Positions 52,129 through 61,331 of a DNA stretch of 64,000 bases are shown here, in pieces. Source of the stretch: Mesorhizobium loti. GTDB lineage: Bacteria > Pseudomonadota > Alphaproteobacteria > Rhizobiales > Rhizobiaceae. The notes under the pieces are model-generated. The model was not told where the DNA came from and ran no database searches. It worked only from the letters and a program-made list of their open reading frames with translations. The stretch spans positions 129,001-193,000 of the forward strand of contig CP050293.1 in NCBI GenBank assembly GCA_014189435.1, read 5' to 3'. Positions within the stretch are counted from its first letter, which is position 1; each line of letters starts with the position of its first letter. The position numbers and the translations under genes are program-made.

Positions 52129-52662
52129 ATGAACAATCCACCAGCGACCAGCGCTCCTGTCATCGAGACGAAGCGAACCATCTTGCGGGCACACCGGATG
52201 GGCGATTTCGACGCCTATGCCGCGATGTGGACCGATCCCGTCGTCACCCGTTTCATCGGCGGCAAGCCGCGCACGCGCGAAGAAAGCTGGATGCGCTTCC
52301 TGCGTCACGCCGGCCTGTGGTCGCTGCTCGGCTACGGTTTCTGGGCGATCGAGGAGAAGGCGACGGGTCGTTTCATCGGCGAGGCAGGGTTTCACGATCT
52401 CAAGCGCGATATGGAGCCGTCGATCGAAGGCATTCCCGAGGCCGGCTGGGCGCTGGTTCCGGCCGTGCACGGAGCGGGCTTCGCCACCGAGGTGGTCGGC
52501 CGCGTGCTCGCATGGGGCGAAGAGACGTTCGGGCGGGAGAAGACCGTCTGCATCATCGATCCGGAAAACACGGCTTCGCTGAGGGTTGCGGCGAAGTGCG
52601 GCTACCGGGAAGTGGTGCAGACCACCTATCACGACACCCCGACCATCCTGCTGGCGCGGTGA
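52129..52662 (+). CDS. GNAT-family N-acetyltransferase (RimJ/RimL-like)
   Basis: The 177-residue protein has the GNAT layout of ribosomal-protein-alanine-acetyltransferase-like enzymes: TKRTILRAHRMGDFDAYAAMWTDP at the start, FIGEAGFHDL, then GWALVPAVHGAGFATEVVGRVLAWG as the acetyl-CoA loop region, and IIDPENTASLRVAAKCGYRE, which is the classical C-terminal motif. The acceptor is unknown. I chose ATG 52129 (MNNPPATS), with GAGG about ten bases upstream, instead of the longer frame from 52063. Confidence 0.87.
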   Translation: MNNPPATSAPVIETKRTILRAHRMGDFDAYAAMWTDPVVTRFIGGKPRTREESWMRFLRHAGLWSLLGYGFWAIEEKATGRFIGEAGFHDLKRDMEPSIEGIPEAGWALVPAVHGAGFATEVVGRVLAWGEETFGREKTVCIIDPENTASLRVAAKCGYREVVQTTYHDTPTILLAR

Positions 52663-52666
52663 TGTC

Positions 52667-52707
52667 GTCCGAAAAACCGCTTCGCACTTTTCGGCATCAT
52701 GCTCTGG
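52667..52707. repeat. Partial RIME-like palindrome
   Basis: GTCCGAAAAACCGCTTCGC and the following ACTTTTCGGCATCATGCTC match the right half of the element at 43611-43682, including the terminal ATCATGCTC. The left half is missing. Confidence 0.6.
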
Positions 52708-52772
52708 GCGTCGTCATCGACTGGATATACCTGCTCTGCTAGCATCGATCATAGTGCGAAGGGGGACGATCG

Positions 52773-53873
52773 ATGCGTGCATTCAAGACGATAGCCATCA
52801 AGTTTTTCTGGGCGGTGCTGGTGCTCTTGCTGGCCGGCCGGCTGGCGGCAGCCGACGCGACAGTGCCGACCGCCGATATCGAGGGCGCCGCCGACAACCA
52901 TCTCGCCAAGCGCTACGAAGGCTCGTTCATCGTCTCCTATGAGAAATTGGCCTTCACGGATTTCAGCGTGCCGCTGTCGCCGCTGAAGCCGAGCGCCGAC
53001 CCGGACGCGCGCGATGCGATGAACAATCGTGTCTTCGCACCCGACAAGAAGGCCGAGGTCGAGGGCGCTTTGACCCGCATCGCCTATGTGCTGCCGGCCG
53101 AGCGCTCGCCGCTCGAAGTGCTGCGCAACTATCAGGATGTGATCGGGGCGGCCGGCGGCGAAATCCTGTTCGAATGCAAGAAGGAGGAATGCGGAGGTGC
53201 CGCTGACCGCTCGTCGAGCGGCGGCGGCGGCGACATGAGCCTGACGATGTATTCCTTCCATGAGAGCGATCTGAAGGACGCGACATTCTCCAATGGCGCC
53301 TGCGCGCTGACCTCCGGCATCAATGACCAGCGCTATTTCTCGGCCAAGGTGCCGCAGGATGGCGGCGACGCCTATGTGACCGTGCAGACCTATACGATGA
53401 CCGACGATCTCTACTGCAAGGAGCTCAACGGCCGCACCGTTGCCGTCGTCCAGGTGCTGGAACCCAAGGCGCGCGACAAGAAGATGGTGGTCGTCGAGGC
53501 GGCCAAGATGGCGGATTCGCTCACCACCACCGGCAGCATTTCGCTCTACGGCATCTTCTTCGACACCGACAAGGCCGACATCAAGCCGGAGTCGGAACCA
53601 ACGCTGAAGGAAATTTCGACGCTGCTGGCCAACGCGCCCGACATGGCCGTGATCGTTGTCGGCCACACCGACAATCAAGGCGCCTTCGACTACAATCTCG
53701 ACCTGTCGTCGCGACGGGCGCAAGCGGTCAAGGCAGCGCTCGTAGCGAAATACGGCATCGACGGGGCGCGGCTGACCGCTGCCGGCGCCGGCATGATGGC
53801 GCCTGTCGCCAGCAATGATGATGATGCGGGCCGCGCCAAGAACCGCCGTGTGGTGCTGGTCAAGTTGAACTGA
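52773..53873 (+). CDS. OmpA-family outer-membrane/periplasmic protein with DUF4892
   Basis: The 366-residue exported protein has a signal peptide (IAIKFFWAVLVLLLAGRLAAA), then a DUF4892-like domain (FIVSYEKLAFTDFSVPL through the cysteine pair FECKKEECGG). The C-terminal OmpA peptidoglycan-binding domain has YGIFFDTDKADIKPES and VVGHTDNQGAFDYNLDLSSRRAQAVKAAL, with the conserved D and R residues that bind diaminopimelate. It probably anchors an envelope structure to the cell wall. GGGGGA precedes the ATG. It seems monocistronic. Confidence 0.87.
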   Translation: MRAFKTIAIKFFWAVLVLLLAGRLAAADATVPTADIEGAADNHLAKRYEGSFIVSYEKLAFTDFSVPLSPLKPSADPDARDAMNNRVFAPDKKAEVEGALTRIAYVLPAERSPLEVLRNYQDVIGAAGGEILFECKKEECGGAADRSSSGGGGDMSLTMYSFHESDLKDATFSNGACALTSGINDQRYFSAKVPQDGGDAYVTVQTYTMTDDLYCKELNGRTVAVVQVLEPKARDKKMVVVEAAKMADSLTTTGSISLYGIFFDTDKADIKPESEPTLKEISTLLANAPDMAVIVVGHTDNQGAFDYNLDLSSRRAQAVKAALVAKYGIDGARLTAAGAGMMAPVASNDDDAGRAKNRRVVLVKLN

Positions 53874-53900
53874 GCGAGCTGTCCCGACCGGCACGCATGT

Positions 53901-54671
53901 CTACGACGTAGCATCCGCCGCGAGGCTCGCCTGCTCGAGCATGGAGGCGTCCTCGCCGAAGGCGCGGGTGGCGCGGGCCGCCGCCTCGAGCAGCGGACGT
54001 CTCATGCGCTGGAGAAACGCCGCGTCGACGCGCGTGCTGGGTCCGGCCAGCGTCAGGGCGCCGAGCAGGGCGTGTCCCGGCCCGAACACCGGCGCCGACA
54101 CGCCCGCCGTGTCGGGATCGCGGTCACCGATGGCGAGACAGTTGCAGGTCTTGCGGATGGTCTCGTAGGGTTCGCCCGGCTGGCCGGAAAACGCCGCAAG
54201 CACGCGCCCGCCCGAGCCGACCAGCAAAGGCAACACGTCGCCTTCGCGTATCGTGTAGCGGATCGGGTGCTTGGATTCGACGCGGTAGAGGCAGGTGCGG
54301 ACGTCGCCCGAGCGAACATAGAAGGCAACGCTTTCCCAGCTTCGTTCGGAAAGGTCGCGCATGATCGGCAACAGGATATCGATCGCCACCACCGAACGCT
54401 GATAGAGCGCACCGAGGCGAAACGTGGCAGGTCCGACGCGGTAGCGTCCGTCGTCGAGGCGCTCGAGCAATCGTCCGCGCAACAGGGAATTCGCCAGCCG
54501 CAGGATGGTGCTCTTGTAGAGGCCTGTGCGCGCCGCGATTTCAGCCAGGCTGAGCGACCGGTCGGCCGTGGTGAAGGCATCGAGGATGGCGATCGCCCGA
54601 TCTAGTGCTGCAACACCTTCAGCCGGCGCGCGCCGGATTTCCGCATCTGCCGATTTGCTTGGTGAGTCCAT
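53901..54671 (-). CDS. IclR-family transcriptional regulator
   Basis: The 256-residue regulator has an N-terminal winged HTH (LDRAIAILDAFTTADRSLSLAEIAARTGLYKSTILRLANSLL) and an IclR effector domain with GSGGRVLAAFSG and PVFGPGHALLGALTLAGPS. It is divergent from the tct operon across a 183-base region with a perfect inverted repeat, so it almost certainly controls that operon in response to the imported acid or its CoA ester. I chose ATG 54671 (MDSPSKSAD), preceded by GGAA. The open frame continues much further but without family features. Confidence 0.9.
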   Translation of the reverse strand: MDSPSKSADAEIRRAPAEGVAALDRAIAILDAFTTADRSLSLAEIAARTGLYKSTILRLANSLLRGRLLERLDDGRYRVGPATFRLGALYQRSVVAIDILLPIMRDLSERSWESVAFYVRSGDVRTCLYRVESKHPIRYTIREGDVLPLLVGSGGRVLAAFSGQPGEPYETIRKTCNCLAIGDRDPDTAGVSAPVFGPGHALLGALTLAGPSTRVDAAFLQRMRRPLLEAAARATRAFGEDASMLEQASLAADATS

Positions 54672-54726
54672 TGCGGTTCCAGTTCGAAGAAAGCCGAGCG
54701 GAGCGACTGTGTCGCGCCGGCAGTCC

Positions 54727-54763
54727 GTTCTGTCCAGCAGAATATCGTTTCCGTTGACAGAAC
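54727..54763. promoter_or_regulatory. Operator candidate between iclR-type gene and tct operon
   Basis: GTTCTGTC (54727-54734) and GACAGAAC (54756-54763) form a perfect 8-bp inverted repeat with a 21-base spacer. TTGACA, a good -35 box for the tct operon, overlaps the right arm (54754-54759). This fits control by the divergent IclR-type regulator. Confidence 0.6.
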
Positions 54764-54854
54764 TCAGTAACATCTGCTTGAACTTGATTACGGGTCTGGA
54801 TGCAGGCGCGTTTTGGCAGGCACCGGAGGAGGTGTCGTGATCTGGAGGAATCCC

Positions 54855-55832
54855 ATGCTGAACAGACGCAGATTTTTGATGAGCACCGCAGCCGCGGGCG
54901 CCGCCGGGCTGGTGGCGTCGCATCTCTCTCCCGCCTTCGCCGAGGGCGCACCCCAGATCCAGATTTTCGTACCTGCGGCACCGGGCGGCGGCTGGGACCA
55001 GACGGGGCGCACCATCGACCAGGTGCTGCGCAGTGAAAAACTGATCTCCGGCTCGCAGATCACCAATGTCGGCGGCGCCGGCGGCACGGTCGGCCTGCCG
55101 CAATTCATCAGCCAGTGGAACGGCAAGGGCAATTCGCTGATGGTTGCCGGCATGGTCATGGTTGGCGCCATCATCGCAAACAAATCCGCCAACAACCTTA
55201 CCGAAGTCACGCCGATCGCTCGCCTCACCGGCGAGTTCGAGGCTTTGGTCGTGCCGGCGGAGTCGCCGTTCAAGACGGCCGCCGATTTCGTCGCCGCGCT
55301 CAAGGCCGACCCGACCAAGGTTCCGGTGGCCGGCGGCTCGGCCGGCGGTTCCGACCACATCCTGTTCGGCCTGATCGCCAAGACGGTCGGCGTGCCGGCG
55401 ACAAACCTCTCCTATGTGCCGTTCGCCGGCGGTGGCGAGGCGCTGTCGGCGCTGCTCGGCAACCAGGTCGCGGCCGGCATTTCCGGCTTTGGCGAGTTCT
55501 CAGAGCAGATCAAGGCAGGTGCGCTCAGGCTGCTCGCCATCTCGGCCGACAAGCGTCAGGACGGCATCGACGCACCGACGATGAAGGAAGCCGGCATCGA
55601 TGTCGAACTGTTCAACTGGCGCGGCGTCTTCGCACCGCCCGGCGTTTCCGACGCCGACAAGGCGGCGATGGTCACCATGATCGAGACCATGGCCAAGAGC
55701 GATGCATGGGCAACCGAGTGCAAAAACCGCAACTGGACGCCCATCCTTTTGACTGGCGACGACTACGCAAAATTCCTCACTGAGGACACGGCCCGCATCA
55801 CCGCGATCCTCAAGGATCTCGGCCTTGCCTGA
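54855..55832 (+). CDS. tctC: Tripartite tricarboxylate transporter substrate-binding protein
   Basis: The 325-residue periplasmic binding protein has a Tat-like signal (NRRRFLMSTAAAGAAGLVASHLSPAFA) and the TctC/Bug fold, with IFVPAAPGGGWDQTGRTI as substrate-binding loop and VGGAGGTVGLPQF. It captures a carboxylic acid for TctAB. GGAGGA lies six bases before ATG 54855, which I prefer over an ATG 14 codons upstream. It heads the tctCBA operon. Confidence 0.9.
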   Translation: MLNRRRFLMSTAAAGAAGLVASHLSPAFAEGAPQIQIFVPAAPGGGWDQTGRTIDQVLRSEKLISGSQITNVGGAGGTVGLPQFISQWNGKGNSLMVAGMVMVGAIIANKSANNLTEVTPIARLTGEFEALVVPAESPFKTAADFVAALKADPTKVPVAGGSAGGSDHILFGLIAKTVGVPATNLSYVPFAGGGEALSALLGNQVAAGISGFGEFSEQIKAGALRLLAISADKRQDGIDAPTMKEAGIDVELFNWRGVFAPPGVSDADKAAMVTMIETMAKSDAWATECKNRNWTPILLTGDDYAKFLTEDTARITAILKDLGLA

Positions 55833-55954
55833 TGTCTTCAGGGGGCGGTTAGAGTGCCGCCCCCTTCCCACTTCGCCTGCCGCATGGACATATGATGCGG
55901 CGAAACTGCGGATGCGGCCGGCTGGAGGATGCCGGCCACCTTGGGAGGACACCG

Positions 55955-56491
55955 ATGAGCACCAGCGACCAGCAGGCGGCGCCGTCGCGCCTTGCCGTGC
56001 CGGAATTGTTGATCGGCATCGGGCTTTTGGCCTGCGCCGGGGCCGTAGCCTGGCAGACGCTGGCGATCCCGGTGTCGCCGCTCTACTCGAAGGTCGGCCC
56101 GACCGTCTTTCCCTATATCACCATGACCGGCATGATCGTGCTTTCGCTGCTGCTCATCCTCGCCGCACTTCGCGGCGGCTGGCAGCCGGAGGAAGAAAAG
56201 GAAACGCCGACAGACTGGAAGGCGATGGGTTTCGTCGTCATCGGCCTGATCGCCAATCTGCTGCTCATCCAGCCGCTCGGCTTCACTGCGGCATCCGTCA
56301 TCATGTTCGTTCTCGTCTGCTACGGCTTTGGCAGCAAGCGCACGCTGCGCGACGCAGTGCTCGGCCTGATCCTGGCGCTGGCCGCCTATTTCGGCTTCGC
56401 CAGGGCGCTCGGCGTCAACATCGGCGCCGGCTTCATCGAGAACCAGCTGAACACGGTCATCGACGCGTTCATCGGCATGTTGAGGGGCTGA
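55955..56491 (+). CDS. tctB: Tripartite tricarboxylate transporter small membrane subunit
   Basis: The 178-residue protein has four membrane spans (starting [22 protein letters not shown]) and is the TctB (DUF1468) subunit. The conserved [22 protein letters not shown] block follows the first span. GGGAGGAC lies about eight bases before ATG 55955. It lies 122 bases after tctC and four bases before tctA. Confidence 0.9.
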   Translation: MSTSDQQAAPSRLAVPELLIGIGLLACAGAVAWQTLAIPVSPLYSKVGPTVFPYITMTGMIVLSLLLILAALRGGWQPEEEKETPTDWKAMGFVVIGLIANLLLIQPLGFTAASVIMFVLVCYGFGSKRTLRDAVLGLILALAAYFGFARALGVNIGAGFIENQLNTVIDAFIGMLRG

Positions 56492-56495
56492 CGCC

Positions 56496-58019
56496 ATGGA
56501 AACGCTCGGACATCTCGCGCACGGCTTCTCGGTCGCCTTCACCCCGGTCAATCTTCTGTGGTGCCTGCTCGGCACCACGCTCGGCACTGCCATCGGCGTG
56601 CTGCCCGGTCTCGGGCCGGCGCTGACCATCGCGCTGCTTTTGCCGATCACCTACCAGGTGGCGCCGGAAGCATCCTTCATCCTGTTTGCCGGCATCTACT
56701 ACGGCGCCATGTATGGCGGTTCGACGACGTCGATCCTGCTCAACACGCCCGGCGAAAGCGCCACCATCGTCACCGCGCTGGAAGGCAACAAAATGGCGCG
56801 GTCCGGCCGTGGCGGTGCAGCCCTCGCCACCTCGGCCATAGGCTCCTTCGTCGCCGGCACGATCGGCACGATGGGCGTCGCCTTCCTGGCGCCGGTGGTG
56901 GTCAAGTTCGCGCTGGCCTTCGGTCCGGCCGAATATTTCTCGCTGATGGTGCTGGCCTTCATCACCGTTTCGGCGGTGCTCGGTTCGTCGTCCGTGCGTG
57001 GCCTGACCAGCCTGTTCGCCGGCTTCGTCATCGGCATGATCGGCGTCGATCTGCAGACCGGCCAGCCGCGCTTCACCTTCGGCATGACCGAACTGCTCGA
57101 CGGCGTCGACGTCATCATCGCCGCTGTTGGCCTGTTTGCCGTCGGCGAGACGCTCTACATGGCTTCGCGCCGCTATGCCGGCAAGGACGAGATCGTGCCT
57201 CTGAAGGGCTCGCTCTACATGACAAAAGCCGAATGGGGGCGGTCATGGAAACCCTGGCTGCGCGGTGCTGCGATCGGCTTCCCGATCGGCGCCATGCCGG
57301 CCGGCGGCGCGGAAATCCCGACCTTCCTGTCCTATGCGATCGAAAAGAAGCTGTCGAAGCACAAGGAGGAGTTCGGCACGGTCGGCGCCATCGAAGGCGT
57401 TGCCGGCCCCGAGGCTGCCAACAATGCGTCCGCTGCCGGCGTGCTGGTGCCGATGCTGACGCTTGGCCTGCCGACCTCGGCGACGGCGGCGATCATGCTG
57501 TCGGCGTTCCAGAGCTACGGCATCAATCCCGGGCCGCTGCTTCTGACGACCCAGGGCGATCTCGTCTGGGGGTTGATCGCCAGCCTGTTCATCGCCAACG
57601 TCATCCTGGTCATCCTCAACCTGCCGCTGATCGGGCTGTGGGTGCGGCTGCTGAAAATCCCGGCGCCGCAGCTCTATGCCGGTATCCTGGTGTTCGCCAC
57701 GGTCGGCACCTATGGCATTTCGCAATCGCCCATCGACCTCGTCATCCTCTACTTCCTGGGGGCCGCCGGCTTCCTGATGCGGCGCTTCGATTTCCCGACC
57801 GCGCCCGTCATCATCGGCATGATCCTGGGGCCACTCGCCGAAACTCAGTTTCGCCGGGCGATGACCATCTCGAATGGCGACTGGTCGGTGTTTTACACCC
57901 ACAAGCTGTCGCTGACGCTGCTGACGCTCGCCTTCATCGGTCTCGCCGGCCCGCATATCTGGGCCTTCATCGAGCATCGGCGTCGGCGCGGACCGGAGCA
58001 TGTGCCCGGCGATGCCTGA
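56496..58019 (+). CDS. tctA: Tripartite tricarboxylate transporter large membrane subunit
   Basis: The 507-residue channel subunit has about 12 spans and the TctA hallmarks [17 protein letters not shown] near residue 30, [19 protein letters not shown] near residue 68, and a second-half motif [18 protein letters not shown] near residue 325. It drives uptake with the ion gradient. The gene starts four bases after tctB. The CoA-transferase gene follows 15 bases later, so transport and catabolism are linked. Confidence 0.93.
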   Translation: METLGHLAHGFSVAFTPVNLLWCLLGTTLGTAIGVLPGLGPALTIALLLPITYQVAPEASFILFAGIYYGAMYGGSTTSILLNTPGESATIVTALEGNKMARSGRGGAALATSAIGSFVAGTIGTMGVAFLAPVVVKFALAFGPAEYFSLMVLAFITVSAVLGSSSVRGLTSLFAGFVIGMIGVDLQTGQPRFTFGMTELLDGVDVIIAAVGLFAVGETLYMASRRYAGKDEIVPLKGSLYMTKAEWGRSWKPWLRGAAIGFPIGAMPAGGAEIPTFLSYAIEKKLSKHKEEFGTVGAIEGVAGPEAANNASAAGVLVPMLTLGLPTSATAAIMLSAFQSYGINPGPLLLTTQGDLVWGLIASLFIANVILVILNLPLIGLWVRLLKIPAPQLYAGILVFATVGTYGISQSPIDLVILYFLGAAGFLMRRFDFPTAPVIIGMILGPLAETQFRRAMTISNGDWSVFYTHKLSLTLLTLAFIGLAGPHIWAFIEHRRRRGPEHVPGDA

Positions 58020-58034
58020 TCGATCCCCGATGCC

Positions 58035-59219
58035 ATGACAGAACTGCTTTCCGGTATCCGCGTCCTCGACCTGACCAACGTGCTGGCCGGCCCCTATTGC
58101 GCCTATCAGCTGGCGCTGCTCGGCGCCGACGTGATCAAGGTCGAGGCACCGCAAGGTGGCGACCTGGCACGCCAGCTCGGCGGCTCGCCAAGGCTCAACA
58201 GCGCCGGCATGGGCACCTCGTTCCTGGCGCAGAACGCCGGCAAACGATCGGTGGTGCTCGACCTCAAGAAGCCAGCCGATCGCGAGCGCTTCCTCGATCT
58301 GGTCGCCAGTGCCGATGCGCTGGTCGAGAATTTCCGACCGGGCGTGATGGATCGGCTCGGCCTTGGCTACGAGGCGCTGAAGGCGGTCCGTCCCGGCCTC
58401 GTCTATTGCGCGATATCGGGTTTCGGCCAGACCGGGCCAATGCGCGACAATCCCGCCTATGACCAGATCATCCAGGGCCTTTCGGGGATCATGAGCATCA
58501 CCGGTACGCCGGAGACGGCGCCGCTGCGGGTCGGCTATCCCGTCGCCGACACGCTTGGCGGACTGGTCGGCGCGTTCGCTATCGCCTCGGCGCTCGTGCG
58601 GCAGAAGACGAGCGGCGAGGGCGCTTTTCTCGACGTCTCGATGCTCGAATGCACGCTTTCCGCACTTGGCTGGCCGGTCTCCAACTATCTGACCGCAGGT
58701 GTCGACCCCAAGCCGATGGGCAATGAGAACATGACCGCTGCACCCTCCGGCGCGTTTCGCACCGGCGATGGGCTCATCAACATCGCCGCCAACAAGCAGG
58801 AGCAGTTCGTGACGCTGTGCCGGCTGATCGGCCGGCCGGAGCTGGCCTCGGATGCCCGCTTTGCCGAGCGCGAGACGCGCAAGCGCAACCGCGCGGCGCT
58901 AAAAGTCGAGATCGAGGACGCCCTGGCGAGCGCGCCGGCGGCGGCCTGGGAAGAGACGCTCAATCGTGCCGGCGTGCCCGCGGGCAGGGTGCTGACGATC
59001 CCGCAGGTGCTGGCCGAGCCGCAAGTCCTCGAACGCCAGGTGACCGCGAATTTTGATGATGTGGCTGGCATGGACAAGCCGCTGACCGTCCTGCGCGGCG
59101 GTTTCATGGTCGATGGCGCGGCACCCTTGCCGACGAAGCCACCGCCGGCGCTCGGCGAGCATATGGGCGAGGTGTTCGCGGACCTGCCACCGCGCGCCAA
59201 GGCAAAGGCACGGGCATGA
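58035..59219 (+). CDS. Class III (CaiB/BaiF) CoA-transferase
   Basis: The 394-residue enzyme has the family III motifs: IRVLDLTNVLAGPYCAYQLALLGADVIKVE at the start and NAGKRSVVLDLK near residue 68. The catalytic aspartate is D172 in YPVADTLGGLVGA, matching D169 of formyl-CoA transferase. It would move CoA from a donor such as succinyl-CoA to the acid imported by TctCBA. It overlaps the next gene by four bases (ATGA), suggesting that the two enzymes act one after the other. Confidence 0.9.
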   Translation: MTELLSGIRVLDLTNVLAGPYCAYQLALLGADVIKVEAPQGGDLARQLGGSPRLNSAGMGTSFLAQNAGKRSVVLDLKKPADRERFLDLVASADALVENFRPGVMDRLGLGYEALKAVRPGLVYCAISGFGQTGPMRDNPAYDQIIQGLSGIMSITGTPETAPLRVGYPVADTLGGLVGAFAIASALVRQKTSGEGAFLDVSMLECTLSALGWPVSNYLTAGVDPKPMGNENMTAAPSGAFRTGDGLINIAANKQEQFVTLCRLIGRPELASDARFAERETRKRNRAALKVEIEDALASAPAAAWEETLNRAGVPAGRVLTIPQVLAEPQVLERQVTANFDDVAGMDKPLTVLRGGFMVDGAAPLPTKPPPALGEHMGEVFADLPPRAKAKARA

Positions 59220-60067
59220 GCGGCACGGAGAAGAAGACTGGCCGTGAGCGCGCAGAGGAATGGTGGCAGACCGATATCATCGAGATGCGGCCGGGTGTCA
59301 TCCGGCTGCGCGGCTACGAGATCCAGGATCTGATCGGCCGCGTCAGCTTCCCGGCTGTCATCTGGCTGATGCTGCGTGGCGAACTGCCCAGCGAGGACCA
59401 GGCGGTGCTGCTCGGCATTGCGCTCGGTGCCGCCGTCGACCACGGACCGCAGGCGCCATCGATCGCCATCGCGCGCATGGCGGCAACCTGCGGGGTCGGT
59501 ATCAACAGCGCCATGGCCTCGGCCATCAATGTGCTTGGCGACGTGCATGGCGGCGCCGGCGAACAGGCGCTGTCCCTCTACGGTGACATTGCCGTGGCGC
59601 TCGATGGCGGCGCGACGCTGACGGAGGCCGTCTCGGCACGGCTCGACCGGTTCTTCGCCGAGGAGAAAGGCTATGTGCCGGGGCTCGGACACCGCTTCCA
59701 TCCCGTCGACCCGCGCGCACCGCGTCTGCTGGAACTGACCCGTGAATTTGCCGCGCGCGGTGCCGTCAATGGACGTTTCGCCGACATCGCCGAGGCGGTC
59801 GAAGCGGAGGTCGCGCGGCGCAAGGGGAAAAAGATACCGCTCAACATCGATGGCGCCACCGCCGTCATCTATGGCGAACTCGGCTTTCCGCCAGCACTGA
59901 CGCGCGGGCTTTTCGTGCTGTCACGCTCGGTCGGCATCCTGGCGCATGCCTGGGAGCAGTCGCAGCAGACCGAGCGAAACAAGGGGCCGCTGCCGCGCGA
60001 GTGGTTGTGGGCCTATACCGGCACGCCGGTACGGCCGTTTCCCGATGGGGACGAAACCGGCGAATGA
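59216..60067 (+). CDS. Citryl-CoA lyase-like (citrate-synthase superfamily) protein
   Basis: The 283-residue protein is far shorter than citrate synthase (about 430) and resembles the citryl-CoA lyase module of ATP-citrate lyase. All three active-site positions are present: H111 in GDVHGGAGEQ, H159 in GLGHRFHP and D212 in NIDGATAVIYG. It would cleave a citryl-CoA-like thioester to acetyl-CoA plus an oxoacid, or run the reverse. The coupled CoA-transferase upstream can make the thioester. The natural substrate (citrate, citramalate or an analogue) is not known. Confidence 0.82.
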   Translation: MSGTEKKTGRERAEEWWQTDIIEMRPGVIRLRGYEIQDLIGRVSFPAVIWLMLRGELPSEDQAVLLGIALGAAVDHGPQAPSIAIARMAATCGVGINSAMASAINVLGDVHGGAGEQALSLYGDIAVALDGGATLTEAVSARLDRFFAEEKGYVPGLGHRFHPVDPRAPRLLELTREFAARGAVNGRFADIAEAVEAEVARRKGKKIPLNIDGATAVIYGELGFPPALTRGLFVLSRSVGILAHAWEQSQQTERNKGPLPREWLWAYTGTPVRPFPDGDETGE

Positions 60068-60071
60068 GACT

Positions 60072-60548
60072 TTAGGTCTGATCGACCGGCATAGGCTGAG
60101 GAAGTTTCAGCGTCTTGACCAGCGTCGAGAGGTCGGGCTCGTCGATAAGCATGGCTGCGTCGGCCGGCGCCAGCCAGGCCCGCTGGCGTCGTTTGGCTTC
60201 CTGCCAGTCGGCGAGTTCCTCGCTCACCTCGAGCAGATAGACGATGACGTCGACGCGGATAAAGCGGTTGGCCAGCCGCTTCCAGTAGGAATAGATGCCT
60301 GCCGGCTGCTTCAGCGTCTTGCCGAGCACGCCGGCTTCTTCCTGCGCCTCGATGGTGGCTGCCTTGCGTCCGCTCTTGCCCTTCATCGGCCAGCCCTTGG
60401 GGACAATGAAGCGCCTGGTGGTTCGCGACGTGACCAGCATCACCTCGATATCGCCGCGCACGTTCAGCCGAAAGGGAATAGCCGCCACCTGGCGGATCCT
60501 CTCGCCCTTCTTTGCCTTGCGTACGGCCTTTTTCTTCGTGGCAGCCAT
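60072..60548 (-). CDS. Nudix hydrolase with altered Nudix box
   Basis: The 158-residue protein has a basic N-terminus and a Nudix fold. The box is GWPMKGKSGRKAATIEAQEEAGV. The EE pair and glycines are kept, but the first conserved E is K and the conserved R before the E is I. Such changes and the preceding RFIVPKGWP are typical of the diphosphoinositol-polyphosphate/Ap6A-type branch. It may cleave nucleoside polyphosphates. I chose ATG 60548 (MAATKKKAVRK). It converges on the lyase gene with four bases between the stops. Confidence 0.82.
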   Translation of the reverse strand: MAATKKKAVRKAKKGERIRQVAAIPFRLNVRGDIEVMLVTSRTTRRFIVPKGWPMKGKSGRKAATIEAQEEAGVLGKTLKQPAGIYSYWKRLANRFIRVDVIVYLLEVSEELADWQEAKRRQRAWLAPADAAMLIDEPDLSTLVKTLKLPQPMPVDQT

Positions 60549-60675
60549 TCGTGGATCCAGTCGATGCAATGCCGCATAGCGCGACAAGGCATCGTTGCAA
60601 AACCAAAATTTTCGCGTGTGCCGAAAGGCACTCCGAATACATAAGTCGGCTAATTAAACGAAAAACGCCCGGATG

Positions 60676-60984
60676 TCAGCGGCAATTGCTCACGGCGGTG
60701 GTGCCGATTATCTGCGTCGTGCAGCTTGGCTTGAGTTGCTGCACGACCGGCGGCGGTTGCCGCACGATCTGACGGTCCTGGGCACGATACTGTTGCTGTT
60801 GCTGTTGGTATTGCTGCCGCTGCACCCTGTTTTGCAGGATTTGCAGGTCGTTCTGCCGGATCAGCGCATTGTTGCCGGTGACAGAATTGAGGGCTTGCGC
60901 GGCAGCGGGCAGGCAAGCGCCCACCAGCACTGCCGTGGCCAGCATTGCCGATGTGAAGATCCTTGATGGTCGAAGCGCCGACAT
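60676..60984 (-). CDS. Exported glutamine-rich small protein
   Basis: The 102-residue product has a signal peptide (RIFTSAMLATAVLVGACLPAAAQ), a mature part with LIRQNDLQILQNRVQRQQ, a long glutamine-rich run with few tyrosines, and then two cysteines (SCTTQI ... SNCR) that could form a disulfide. The low-complexity Gln segment suggests a disordered, perhaps aggregation-prone, periplasmic protein. No family is recognised. ATG 60984 has only a weak ribosome-binding site (GGGA). Confidence 0.6.
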   Translation of the reverse strand: MSALRPSRIFTSAMLATAVLVGACLPAAAQALNSVTGNNALIRQNDLQILQNRVQRQQYQQQQQQYRAQDRQIVRQPPPVVQQLKPSCTTQIIGTTAVSNCR

Positions 60985-61331
60985 CCGCTCATTCCCGCGT
61001 AAAACACTGTCCAGTGATATAGGGCGTTTGCGCGGCGATGCCATGCCCAGGGGTGTGTCGATCGTCGTGAAGTCGATCTACTTACCCGCCGAAGGCCGCT
61101 TCGCGGCGGCGGAGAATCTGCTTGGCAACCCCGCATTGCACTTGACGGAGGCCGTCGATTCGCCGCTCTATCGGGCCGGCGCCGGCCTTGAGCTGAATGG
61201 CGTCAATGGCGTCGGCATGTCCGTCAGGTATAATGGCGCCTTCGGCGAGACGGGTAAACAGAACGCGATCAGCACGTCTCTCAAGGTCAGCTTCCAGCTG
61301 GTCCGAGGCGGAGCCGGGCAGGAGGGTCTTG
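60985..61331. other. 347-base intergenic region between divergent exported-protein genes
   Basis: No gene is seen. The first 60 bases include AAAACACTGTCCAGTGATATAGG and probably serve the minus-strand gene. Nothing else is recognisable. A ribosome-binding site (CAGGAGGG) for IalB lies at the right end. Confidence 0.35.

Noticed and set aside
56558..58462. 634-codon open frame overlapping tctA and the CoA-transferase gene
   Set aside because: Same strand but shifted frame. The Arg/His-rich product has no membrane pattern, while tctA in the other frame does.
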